Notes under the pieces: model-generated | Told to the model about the DNA's origin: nothing | Database searches by the model: none | Seen by the model: only the letters and a program-made list of their open reading frames with translations | Program-made: the position numbers and the translations under genes | In this document: piece after piece, positions 19,513 to 26,829 of the stretch | Numbering within the stretch: the first letter of the stretch is position 1 | How the letters are laid out: each line of letters starts with the position of its first letter | Assembly: GCF_000284255.1 (NCBI RefSeq) | Contig: NC_017075.1 | Location: 4,898,001-4,962,000 of the forward strand | Reading direction: 5' to 3' | DNA: 64,000 bases | Source: Rubrivivax gelatinosus IL144 | GTDB lineage: Bacteria > Pseudomonadota > Gammaproteobacteria > Burkholderiales > Burkholderiaceae_C

Positions 19513-19781
19513 AGAAGGTGTGAAAGAACCCGGCGTGCCCGCGACGGGGTGCAGCCGGGTGTCGGGCAAGGCGCGTCGCGCAGCCGGTACTCGATGTACC
19601 GGCAAGCGGCGCAACGCCGCCCGGCGCCCGGATGTGCCCCGTCCCGCAGGGGCGAGCCGACGAGCGACCCCAAGGCGGTGCCGGGCGCGCTGGGATCAGC
19701 GCCGAGACGTCGTCGCGCCGTCGCACGTTCGGGGTCGCTTGGCGGATCGACGCGGGCATGGCGGGTTCTTTCGCACCTTCT
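19513..19781. repeat. 269-bp element with 31-bp inverted termini
   Basis: The first 31 bases (19513-19543) and the last 31 (19751-19781) are inverted copies agreeing at 28 positions; each begins AGAAGGTG-Y-GAAAGAACCC on its own strand. Inside there is a perfect hairpin (GCCGGTAC, five-base loop, GTACCGGC near 19590) and a nested pair AGCGACCCC near 19666 and GGGGTCGCT near 19735. The element fills the gap between the reductase stop and the amidotransferase start almost exactly, and its right end includes the first base of the reductase TAA. It looks like a miniature inverted-repeat element or large structured intergenic repeat. No transposase is present. A weak 82-codon frame lies inside on the minus strand and is not called as a gene. 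Confidence 0.7.
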
Positions 19782-20998
19782 TACTCGAACATCAGCTTGG
19801 TGATGCCGCGCCAGCTGAGCAGGCGGCCGGGGTTCTGGCGCTCCTCGAGCACCGCGCTCATGCGCCGCAGGATGCGCGGGCTGCGGCGGGCGCGCCAGAC
19901 GACGAGGTCGGCCAGCCAGGGCCGGTGGTTGACGTGCGAGGCCTTCTCGTAGAGCGCGAAGCGCGGCTTCAGGCCGGCCAGCGCGGCTTCGTGGCGGGCG
20001 CGCACCGCGGCGTCGTCGCCGCCTTCGAGCAGCGCGGCGGCGGCCAGCAGGCCGGTTTCCAGCGCCTTGCCGATGCCTTCGCCGGAGAAGGCGTAGGTGC
20101 TGCCGGCGGCCTCGCCGGTGACCAGCAGCCCGGGGCGCGACCAGCGCGCGCCACCCAGCGAGCAGCGCAGCGGCGCGCCTTTCCAGTCGCCACGCAGCTC
20201 GCCGCGTTCCAGCAGCTCGGCCGCCGGCGCGTGCACCGAGGCGAAGGCTTCGAGCATCTGGCGCAGGTTGACGTCGCGCATCGAGGCGCGGCCGCCGGCT
20301 TCGGTCGCGTGGCTGCCGGTCAGCCCGGCACCGACGTTGAAGACGCCGCCCGGGCCCGGGAAGATCCAGCCGTAGCCGCCCGACAGCCGCGGGTGCCAGA
20401 CGATCTGCAGCTCGCGCAGGGTCTGCGCCAGTTCCGGGTGGTGCACGTAGCCGCGCAGCGCGACGCCGCTGGGCGCACGGCGCTCGCAGACGCCGGCGGC
20501 GACCAGCGGCGGCACCGAGGCGCCGGTGGCCAGCACGACCCAGCGCGCCTGGACCTCGTGTTCGCCGTCGGGCCCCTTGAGCCGCGCGCCGACGACCCGC
20601 TCGCCGTCGAGCAACGGGGCGACGAAACGCCAGGGTGCGGCGAAGCGCGCACCGGCCTCGCGTGCGGCGCGGCAGACGATGTCGTCGAGCTCGCGCCGCG
20701 GCAGCACGGCCAGCGTGCCGGGCACGTCGACGTGGCCGCCGCGCGGTGCGACGCAGCGCACGTGCTGGGCGCGGAAGGCGCGGTCCATCACCTCGTCGTA
20801 GACGCCGAGCGCACGCAGCGCGGCGTGGGCGTCGGGGATCAGGCCGTCGCCGCAGACCTTCTCGCGCGGGAATTCGTGCTGGTCGACGAGCAGCACCTCG
20901 CGCCCGGCCTGGGCGAGCGTGCGCGCGCAGGCGCTGCCGGCAGGGCCGGCGCCGATGACGAGCACTTCGCAGGCAGCCGGAAGCACGGTGGGCGACAC
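19781..20998 (-). CDS. Geranylgeranyl-reductase-family FAD-dependent oxidoreductase
   Basis: A 405-residue flavoprotein with the dinucleotide fold at the N-terminus (VLVIGAGPAGSACARTLAQ), the family motif FPREKVCGDGL and the second FAD contact LVTGEAAGSTYAFSGEGIGKAL near residue 295. The family includes BchP/ChlP and archaeal prenyl reductases but also many enzymes of unknown substrate. This gene is not linked to a photosynthesis cluster, so BchP identity is not claimed. The start is a GTG at 20998 or 20986. A -10-like TACAAT ends seven bases before 20998, consistent with a leaderless message and with GTG 20998. The 3' end abuts the inverted-repeat element. Confidence 0.85.
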   Translation of the reverse strand: MSPTVLPAACEVLVIGAGPAGSACARTLAQAGREVLLVDQHEFPREKVCGDGLIPDAHAALRALGVYDEVMDRAFRAQHVRCVAPRGGHVDVPGTLAVLPRRELDDIVCRAAREAGARFAAPWRFVAPLLDGERVVGARLKGPDGEHEVQARWVVLATGASVPPLVAAGVCERRAPSGVALRGYVHHPELAQTLRELQIVWHPRLSGGYGWIFPGPGGVFNVGAGLTGSHATEAGGRASMRDVNLRQMLEAFASVHAPAAELLERGELRGDWKGAPLRCSLGGARWSRPGLLVTGEAAGSTYAFSGEGIGKALETGLLAAAALLEGGDDAAVRARHEAALAGLKPRFALYEKASHVNHRPWLADLVVWRARRSPRILRRMSAVLEERQNPGRLLSWRGITKLMFE

Positions 20999-21005
20999 GC
21001 GGGCG

Positions 21006-21011
21006 ATTGTA
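21006..21011 (-). promoter_or_regulatory. -10 hexamer of the flavoprotein gene
   Basis: On the minus strand TACAAT is followed by seven bases and the GTG at 20998. No ribosome binding site is present, and the -35 region (about 21029-21034) is weak. A leaderless start is the simplest reading. Confidence 0.45.
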
Positions 21012-21050
21012 GGGAGCGCCGCAGCAGGGTCGGCGGCTTGACCGAACTCA

Positions 21051-21079
21051 ATCTTGCGCCCCGCAGCGCGGCGCAAGAT
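21051..21079. promoter_or_regulatory. Perfect 10-bp inverted repeat between the flavoprotein and DksA-like genes
   Basis: ATCTTGCGCC (21051-21060) and GGCGCAAGAT (21070-21079) are exact complements separated by nine bases. The site lies in the 123-base divergent gap, 43 bases before the plus-strand ATG. It could be an operator shared by both genes, or a leader hairpin of the DksA-like gene; it has no T-tract. Confidence 0.45.
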
Positions 21080-21121
21080 GGCCCGATCGAGGCTCCGAAG
21101 AGCCCTGCTGAGGAGAAGACG

Positions 21122-21496
21122 ATGTCCACCCACCTGACGGCGGGCCAACGGGCATTGCTGGAAGCCGCGCTCGTGCAGCGGCAGCATCAGCTCGACCGCC
21201 GGCTCGAAGAGCACCACCAGGGCCTGTCGCGCGCCGAACACGCGCACGAGCTGCGCGACGACCACGACGAGCAGCGCCAGCGCGAGGACGAGCGCGACGT
21301 CGACATGGCGCTGTCCGACCTGGAGCTGCGTGAACTGGGCGAGGTCAGCGCCGCGCTGCGCCGGCTGCAGGCCGGCGAATACGGCCGCTGCGCCGACTGC
21401 GACGAGCCCATCGCCTTCGACCGGCTCAAGGCCGAGCCCTGGGCGCAGCGCTGCGTGGCCTGCGAGAGCCGGCGCGAACGCCAGCCCTCGCGCTAG
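21122..21496 (+). CDS. DksA/TraR-type zinc finger protein
   Basis: A 124-residue protein. Residues about 1-80 are rich in charged and helix-forming residues (a likely coiled coil, with VDMALSDLELRELGEVSAALRRLQ). A four-cysteine zinc finger at the C-terminus reads CADC-x17-CVAC. DksA-like factors bind in the RNA polymerase secondary channel and modify transcription with ppGpp. This one is shorter than classical DksA (about 150) and resembles the YbiI/TraR-like paralogues. GAGGAG precedes the ATG at 21122. The perfect inverted repeat upstream suggests regulation. The stop is two bases from that of convergent glcB. Confidence 0.85.
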   Translation: MSTHLTAGQRALLEAALVQRQHQLDRRLEEHHQGLSRAEHAHELRDDHDEQRQREDERDVDMALSDLELRELGEVSAALRRLQAGEYGRCADCDEPIAFDRLKAEPWAQRCVACESRRERQPSR

Positions 21497-21498
21497 CG

Positions 21499-23688
21499 TC
21501 AGGCCGCGGCCTTCACCTTCAGCCGCCAGGCGTGCAGCAGCGGCTCGGTGTAGCCGGAGGGCTGCTTGGTGCCCTTGAAGACCAGATCGCAGGCAGCCTG
21601 GAAGGCGGCGCTCTCCTTGGCGCGGCCGGCCATCGCGCGGTAGGCCGGGTCGCCGGCGTTCTGCTGGTCGACGACCTTGGCCATACGCTTGAAGGTGGCG
21701 CGCACACGGGCCTTGTCGACGACGCCGTGCTCCAGCCAGTTGGCGATGTGCTGGCTGGAGATGCGCAGCGTCGCGCGGTCTTCCATCAGGCCGACGTCGT
21801 GGATGTCGGGCACCTTGGAGCAGCCGACGCCCTGGTCGACCCAGCGCACGACGTAGCCGAGGATGCCCTGCACGTTGTTGTCCAGCTCCTGCTGGATCTC
21901 GGCCTCGCTCCACTTGGCCTTCTTGACCACCGGCACCGTCAGCAGGCCTTCGAGCAGGGCCTCGCGCTCGGCGTCGACGTCGGTCTTCTCCAGCGTCTTC
22001 TGGATCTTGGCGACATCGACCTGGTGGTAGTGCAGCGCGTGCAGCGTCGCCGCGGTCGGGCTGGGCACCCAGGCGGTGTTGGCGCCGGCCAGCGGGTGGG
22101 CGATCTTCTGCTGCAGCATCGCGCCCATCAGGTCGGGCATGGCCCACATGCCCTTGCCGATCTGCGCCTTGCCGCGCAGACCGCACTCCAGCCCGACGAG
22201 CACGTTCTGGCGCTCGTAGGCCTGGATCCAGGCGCTCGCCTTCATGTCGCCCTTGCGCAGCATCGCGCCGGCCTTCATCGCGGTGTGCATCTCGTCGCCG
22301 GTGCGGTCGAGGAAGCCGGTGTTGATGAAGGCCACGCGGTCGGCGGCAGCGGCGATGCAGGCCTTGAGGTTGACGCTGGTGCGGCGCTCCTCGTCCATGA
22401 TGCCGAGCTTGACGGTGGCCTTGGGCAGGCCCAGCAGCGCCTCGACACGGCCGAAGAGTTCGCTGGCGAAGGCCACCTCGGCCGGGCCGTGCATCTTCGG
22501 CTTGACGATGTAGATCGAGCCGGCGCGCGAGTTGACGATGCCGTTCGCGCCATGGCGCTGCAGGTCGTGCAGCGCGATCGCCGTCGTGACGACGGCGTCG
22601 AGGATGCCTTCGGGGATCTCGCGCTCGTCGTCGCCGAACAGCACCGCCGGCGTCGTCATCAAGTGGCCGACGTTGCGCACGAAGAGCAGCGAGCGGCCGT
22701 GCAGCACGACCTCCTCGCCGTTCGGGCCGGTGTAGCGGCGGTCGGGGTTCAGGCCGCGCGTGAAGGTCTTGCCGGCCTTGGTGACCTGCTCGGTCAGCGT
22801 GCCCTTCAGGATGCCCAGCCAGTTGGAGTAGGCCAGCACCTTGTCGGCGCCGTCGACGACGGCCACCGAGTCTTCCAGGTCGAGGATGGTCGACAGCGCC
22901 GCCTCGACGACGAGGTCGCAGACGCCGGCCGGGTCGGAGGCGCCGATCGTCGTGCCGCGGTCGATGCGCAGGTCCAGGTGCAGGCCGTGGTGCACGAACA
23001 GCAGCGACGACGGGCTGCCGGCCTCGCCCTGATAACCGACGAACTGCGCCGGCTTCTTCAGCGCCACCGTCTTGCCGTCCTTCAGCGTCACGACGAGCTG
23101 GCCGCCTTCGACGCGGTAGCCGGTGGAGTCGATGTGCGAGCCCTTGGCCAGCGGCACGGTGCGGTCGAGCACGTAGCGCGCGTACTCGACGACCTTGGCG
23201 CCGCGCACGGGGTTGTAGGCGCCGGCGCGCGTGGCGCCGTCGCTCTCGGGCAGCGCGTCGGTGCCGTAGAGCGCGTCGTACAGCGAACCCCAGCGTGCGT
23301 TGGCGGCGTTGAGCGCGTAGCGCGCGTTGGTGATCGGCACGACGAGCTGCGGGCCGGCCTGCAGCGCGAGCTCGCTGTCGACGTTCTTCGTCGTCGCCTT
23401 CACCTTGGCCGGCACCGGCACCAGGTAGCCGATCTTCTCGAGGAAGGCGCGGTACTTGGCCATGTTCTTGATCGGGCCCGGATGCTTGGTGTGCCAGGCG
23501 TCGAGCTCGGTCTGCAGCCGGTCGCGTTCGGCCAGCAGCGCGGCGTTCCTCGGCGCCAGGTCGGCGACGATGGCGTCGAAGCCGGCCCAGAAGGCGGCGG
23601 GCTCGACGCCGGTGCCGGGCAGCACCTGGTCTTCGATGAAGCGGGCCAGCAGCGTGTCGACGTGCAGTCGGTGGAAGGTCGTGCGCAT
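21499..23688 (-). CDS. glcB: Malate synthase G
   Basis: Condenses glyoxylate with acetyl-CoA to malate, in glyoxylate and glycolate use. The 729-residue length is right for isoform G (about 723). Conserved segments include [54 protein letters not shown] and [16 protein letters not shown]. The start ATG at 23688 ([14 protein letters not shown]) follows the haloacid dehalogenase stop by 11 bases, so the two are probably cotranscribed from the divergent promoter region at 24390-24550 facing the LysR gene. The long open frame continuing upstream is out of register with the dehalogenase and not coding. Confidence 0.95.
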   Translation of the reverse strand: MRTTFHRLHVDTLLARFIEDQVLPGTGVEPAAFWAGFDAIVADLAPRNAALLAERDRLQTELDAWHTKHPGPIKNMAKYRAFLEKIGYLVPVPAKVKATTKNVDSELALQAGPQLVVPITNARYALNAANARWGSLYDALYGTDALPESDGATRAGAYNPVRGAKVVEYARYVLDRTVPLAKGSHIDSTGYRVEGGQLVVTLKDGKTVALKKPAQFVGYQGEAGSPSSLLFVHHGLHLDLRIDRGTTIGASDPAGVCDLVVEAALSTILDLEDSVAVVDGADKVLAYSNWLGILKGTLTEQVTKAGKTFTRGLNPDRRYTGPNGEEVVLHGRSLLFVRNVGHLMTTPAVLFGDDEREIPEGILDAVVTTAIALHDLQRHGANGIVNSRAGSIYIVKPKMHGPAEVAFASELFGRVEALLGLPKATVKLGIMDEERRTSVNLKACIAAAADRVAFINTGFLDRTGDEMHTAMKAGAMLRKGDMKASAWIQAYERQNVLVGLECGLRGKAQIGKGMWAMPDLMGAMLQQKIAHPLAGANTAWVPSPTAATLHALHYHQVDVAKIQKTLEKTDVDAEREALLEGLLTVPVVKKAKWSEAEIQQELDNNVQGILGYVVRWVDQGVGCSKVPDIHDVGLMEDRATLRISSQHIANWLEHGVVDKARVRATFKRMAKVVDQQNAGDPAYRAMAGRAKESAAFQAACDLVFKGTKQPSGYTEPLLHAWRLKVKAAA

Positions 23689-23699
23689 GAGGGGGCGTT

Positions 23700-24389
23700 T
23701 CAGGAAGGGAAGAAGGACAGGACGTCGCGCAGGCTGGTGCCGGTGCGCGTGGGAGCGGTAGCCAACTGTTCGGGCGGCAGGCCGGCGCGGTTGACCCACA
23801 GCGTCGTGAAGCCGAACCAGGTGGCGCCCAGCGCGTCCCAGCCGTTGCTGGAGACGAAGAGGATCTCGCGCGCCGCGACGCCCAGCGTCGCCGGCGCCAG
23901 CGCATAGGCGGCGGGGTCGGTCTTGTAGCGCTGCGCCGGCTCGACGCTGATGACGTGCTGCAGCAGCGGCGCGAAGCCGGCGCTGCGCACCGCGACGGCC
24001 AGCATCTCGGGGTCGCCGTTGCTGAGGATGGCGGCCGGGATGGCGCGCGCCTTCAGCGCCTCCAGCACCTCGCGGTTCTCGGGGAAGGCGCTCAGGTGGC
24101 GGTACTGGTTCATCAGCCGCTCTTCGCTGGCCGGGTCCAGCACCAGGCCGCGGTGTGCGACGGCGTAGCGCAGGCCGGCACGCGTGAGGTCCCAGAACGG
24201 CCGGTAGCGGCCGCTCATCGACACCAGCCGGGTGTATTCGATCTGCTTGTCGCGCCAGATCTGCGCCAGCGCATCGCCGTGGCCGGGGAAGAGCTGCTCG
24301 GCCAGCAGGCCGACGCTGTAGACGTCGAACAGCGTGCCGAACGCGTCGAAGACGACGGCGCGGGGCGGAGCAGGCGTGCGGGCGACCAT
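23700..24389 (-). CDS. Haloacid dehalogenase type II (HAD superfamily)
   Basis: A 229-residue hydrolase of the L-2-haloacid dehalogenase subgroup. The catalytic aspartate lies in [14 protein letters not shown] near residue 15; motif II is [10 protein letters not shown] and motif III includes [10 protein letters not shown], followed by [16 protein letters not shown], which is typical of the type II enzymes. The family turns S-2-haloacids into R-2-hydroxyacids; glycolate or lactate would be products that lead to glyoxylate and malate synthase G, which follows in the same operon. A -10-like TTAGAT (24400-24405) ends ten bases before the ATG. The natural substrate may differ. Confidence 0.9.
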   Translation of the reverse strand: MVARTPAPPRAVVFDAFGTLFDVYSVGLLAEQLFPGHGDALAQIWRDKQIEYTRLVSMSGRYRPFWDLTRAGLRYAVAHRGLVLDPASEERLMNQYRHLSAFPENREVLEALKARAIPAAILSNGDPEMLAVAVRSAGFAPLLQHVISVEPAQRYKTDPAAYALAPATLGVAAREILFVSSNGWDALGATWFGFTTLWVNRAGLPPEQLATAPTRTGTSLRDVLSFFPS

Positions 24390-24550
24390 GATCCAGCAAA
24401 TCTAATCGGGGACGCGCCGCCGATTGAGTACGCCAAAGTCAGAAGTGCTCTGCGCTGCACGCACGAAAACGGGGCGATTCCAACCCTCAGCGCACAGACG
24501 GGCCGTAAGATCGTGGCCGACTCGAACCCGACAGCCTACGAATCGCGCCG
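24390..24550. promoter_or_regulatory. Divergent promoter region of dehalogenase-glcB and the LysR gene
   Basis: The 161-base gap is flanked by -10-like TTAGAT for the minus-strand operon (24400-24405) and TACGAA (24537-24542, eight bases before ATG) for the LysR gene. The layout is the classical one for LysR self- and target-regulation. No clear T-N11-A palindrome could be fixed by eye. Confidence 0.4.
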
Positions 24551-25465
24551 ATGCCGCGCCTGAAGCAGATCGAATCCTTCGTCGCCGTGGCGACCAAGGG
24601 CAGCCTGACCGCCGCGGCGAACGCCGAAGGCGTGGCGCCGGCGGTGATCGGCCGGCGCATCGACGCGCTGGAGGAGCGCCTGGGCGTGAAACTGATGCTG
24701 CGCACGACGCGGCGCATCACGCTGACCCACGAAGGCAGCGCCTTCCTCGAGGACTGCCAGCGCGTGCTGGCCGACCTGGGCAACGCCGAAGCCAGCGTCA
24801 GCGCTGGGGGCGTCAAGGCCAGCGGCCATCTGCGCATCACCGCGCCGGCGGGTTTCGGCCGCCGTCACGTCGCGCCGCTGGTGCCGCGTTTCCTTGCCGA
24901 ACATCCCGACGTCAGCCTGTCGCTGAACCTCAGCGACCGCGTCGTCGACATCGTCAACGAGAGCTTCGACTGCGCGATCCGCGTCGGCGACCTGGCCGAC
25001 TCCAGCCTGGTCAGCGTGCGCTTGGCCGACAACCGCCGGCTGTGCGTCGCGACGCCGGCCTATCTGAAGCGCGCCGGCGTGCCGCAGACGCCGGCCGACC
25101 TGGCGCGCCACGAATGCCTGACGCTGTCGTCCGACGCCAGCCAGACCCGCGGCTGGGCCTTCCAGGTCGACGGCCAGGTGGAACATCTGCGCCCGAGCGG
25201 GCGACTGGACTGCAGCGACGGCCAGGTGCTGCACGCCTGGTGCCTGGCCGGCCTGGGCATCGCCTGGCGCAGCACCTGGGAGGTGCAGCAGGACATCGCC
25301 GCCGGCCATCTGGTGGCGGTGCTGGAGGACTACGCCGCGCCGCCCAACGGCATCTATGCGGTCTTTCCACAGCGGCGGCTGCTGCCGCTGCGCGTGCGGC
25401 TGTGGATCGACTTCGTCAAGCACAGCTACGGCGACCCGGGCTACTGGGCCCGGGCCGCCGGCTGA
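24551..25465 (+). CDS. LysR-family transcriptional regulator
   Basis: A 304-residue LTTR of the CrgA/DmlR-like subgroup. The winged helix-turn-helix (about 3-62) includes TAAANAEGVAPAVIGRRIDALEERLGV-like sequence, and the effector-binding part follows at about 90-295. The typical NPxxL stretch is replaced by DNRRLCVATPAYLK. Divergent orientation from the dehalogenase-malate synthase operon suggests that operon is its target, with a 2-hydroxyacid or glyoxylate-related effector; this is inference from layout. The start ATG lacks a Shine-Dalgarno. Confidence 0.9.
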   Translation: MPRLKQIESFVAVATKGSLTAAANAEGVAPAVIGRRIDALEERLGVKLMLRTTRRITLTHEGSAFLEDCQRVLADLGNAEASVSAGGVKASGHLRITAPAGFGRRHVAPLVPRFLAEHPDVSLSLNLSDRVVDIVNESFDCAIRVGDLADSSLVSVRLADNRRLCVATPAYLKRAGVPQTPADLARHECLTLSSDASQTRGWAFQVDGQVEHLRPSGRLDCSDGQVLHAWCLAGLGIAWRSTWEVQQDIAAGHLVAVLEDYAAPPNGIYAVFPQRRLLPLRVRLWIDFVKHSYGDPGYWARAAG

Positions 25466-25466
25466 C

Positions 25467-25757
25467 TCAGGAGCCCGCCTTGTTGGACAGGCATTCCTTC
25501 ATGAAGGCCTTGCGCTCGTCGCCGGTCTTGCCGGTGGCCTGCGCATTGCACGCCTTCATGCGCTCCTGCGGCGTCGCCGCCTTGGCGGGCTTGGCCGACA
25601 GGCATTCCTTCATGAAGGCCTTGCGTTCGTCGCCGGTCTTGCCGGCGGCGTCGGCGTTGCAGGTCTTCATCTTGCTTTGCTGGGCCGTCTCGGCCGCCAG
25701 CGCGGGGCCGCAGACCAGCAGGCTGGCCAGCGCGGCGACAATCATCGTGTTCTTCAT
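25467..25757 (-). CDS. PsiF-repeat exported protein
   Basis: A 96-residue periplasmic protein with a signal peptide (MKNTMIVAALASLLVCGPALA) and two tandem PsiF repeats, each KxCNAxAxGKTGDERKAFMKECLS. Each repeat has two cysteines that could pair. PsiF is phosphate-starvation inducible in E. coli but its role is unknown. The ATG at 25757 is preceded by AAGGAGATAC, a good Shine-Dalgarno. The repeats are almost identical in DNA as well (see the repeat entry), pointing to recent internal duplication. It converges with the LysR gene. Confidence 0.85.
   Translation of the reverse strand: MKNTMIVAALASLLVCGPALAAETAQQSKMKTCNADAAGKTGDERKAFMKECLSAKPAKAATPQERMKACNAQATGKTGDERKAFMKECLSNKAGS
25486..25670 (-). 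repeat. Direct repeat of 74 bp inside the PsiF-like gene
   Basis: Two 74-base copies at 25486-25559 and 25597-25670, period 111 bases (37 codons), encode the two PsiF repeats. They differ at only a few positions, mostly silent. This is coding repetition and not an intergenic element. Confidence 0.8.
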
Positions 25758-25892
25758 GTTGTATCTCCTTGAGTGCCCTCCGGGGCTGGCACCGATTGGA
25801 CCAGAGGGCCCGACCCCGGGCCAGGGGGAATCGTGTCGTATTTCCAGGCCGGCGCTTGTGACATCCGCGCCCGCCCCCGAAGATAGGCGCCC

Positions 25893-26810
25893 ATGATCTC
25901 GCTGGAGGGGGTGCCGTCGGCCCTGGTGGCCCGCAATCAGAGCTGGGTGCGTCAGCAGGCGCAGTCGCTGGTGCGGCATTTGCCGGCCAACGTGGAGAAG
26001 GCCGACCTGATCCAGGTCGGGCTGATCGCCGTCGCGCAGGCCTCGCTCAGCTTCGTCTGGGAGGGCGACCCGGAGTCCGAAGAGGCGCGCGAAGCCTTCG
26101 CGCGCTACGCCCGCCAGCGCGTGCGCGGCGCGATGATCGACGAGCTGCGCCAGATGGACGTGCTGACGCGCGCCCAGCGCCGCAAGATCAAGGTGATGCA
26201 GATCGCGCGCGAACGCTGGCGCTCGAAGAACGGCACCGAACCCGGCCTCGCCGAGCTGGCGCGGCTGTGCAAGATGGACGTCGACGAGATCGCGCTGCTC
26301 GAGCAGTTGGCCCAGGCCAGCCAGCAGCGCAGCAGCTCCGGCGGCGACGACGACGAACCCGACTTCGCCGAACGCCACCACCCGGCGACCGAGAAGGACG
26401 AGGTCGAGGCGCGCGTGGACACCGCGATCGTGCTGCGCCACCTGGAGACCTTCTTCGCCCAGCTCCCGGAGCGCGAGCGCCAGGTCATCGACGCCTACCT
26501 GGGCGTCGGCATGACGCCGGTGGAACTGGCCGCCTCGCTGAAGGTGACGCCGTCACGCGTGTCTCAGATGTACCACGGGCTGCTGCGCCGCATGGCGGTG
26601 CGTTTCGGCCACGCGCCGCAGCAGCGTGCCACCGACCGGGCACGCCGCCCCAGCCGCGCCGACATGGAAGCGCTGGTCGCGCAGCGCGAGCGCGATCTGC
26701 AGGCGCAGCCCGAAGCCGGGCCGTGGGGCGAGATGATGGAAGACGTGCTGGTCTCGCCCGCCGAACGCTTCGGCATCCGCATTGACGTGCCGCCCGGGAC
26801 GCGCTGGTAA
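25893..26810 (+). CDS. Sigma-28 (FliA/WhiG) type RNA polymerase sigma factor
   Basis: A 305-residue sigma factor. Region 2 shows ADLIQVGLIAVAQASLSF and FARYARQRVRGAMIDELRQMD, the latter being the FliA-type 2.4 motif. Region 3 lies near GTEPGLAELARLCKMDVDEI, and region 4 is LPERERQVIDAYLGVGMTPVELA with the recognition helix VTPSRVSQMYHGLLRRM. A C-terminal tail of about 60 residues extends beyond region 4, and the linker before region 4 is rich in Asp/Glu (DDDEPDFAERH); ordinary FliA is about 240 residues. No flagellar genes are nearby, so this may be a second, non-flagellar sigma-28-type factor. No Shine-Dalgarno precedes the ATG. Confidence 0.85.
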   Translation: MISLEGVPSALVARNQSWVRQQAQSLVRHLPANVEKADLIQVGLIAVAQASLSFVWEGDPESEEAREAFARYARQRVRGAMIDELRQMDVLTRAQRRKIKVMQIARERWRSKNGTEPGLAELARLCKMDVDEIALLEQLAQASQQRSSSGGDDDEPDFAERHHPATEKDEVEARVDTAIVLRHLETFFAQLPERERQVIDAYLGVGMTPVELAASLKVTPSRVSQMYHGLLRRMAVRFGHAPQQRATDRARRPSRADMEALVAQRERDLQAQPEAGPWGEMMEDVLVSPAERFGIRIDVPPGTRW

Positions 26811-26829
26811 CCGGCACGCGCCAGCGGCG

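Noticed and set aside
19511..19759. 82-codon minus-strand frame inside the inverted-repeat element
   Set aside because: It lies wholly within the repeat, has no domain and begins without a ribosome binding site, so it is not called as a gene.
19781..20998. BchP (bacteriochlorophyll geranylgeranyl reductase)
   Set aside because: The family match is general, and the neighbours are not photosynthesis genes; a substrate cannot be assigned from sequence alone.
20999..24399. Long minus-strand frames joining the flavoprotein, malate synthase and dehalogenase regions
   Set aside because: The joined parts are in different frames from the true genes for most of their length. Family-type starts at 20998, 23688 and 24389 separate the genes cleanly, so no fusion is claimed.
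25486..25670. CRISPR-like spaced repeat
   Set aside because: Only two copies occur, both in frame within a coding sequence and encoding PsiF domains.
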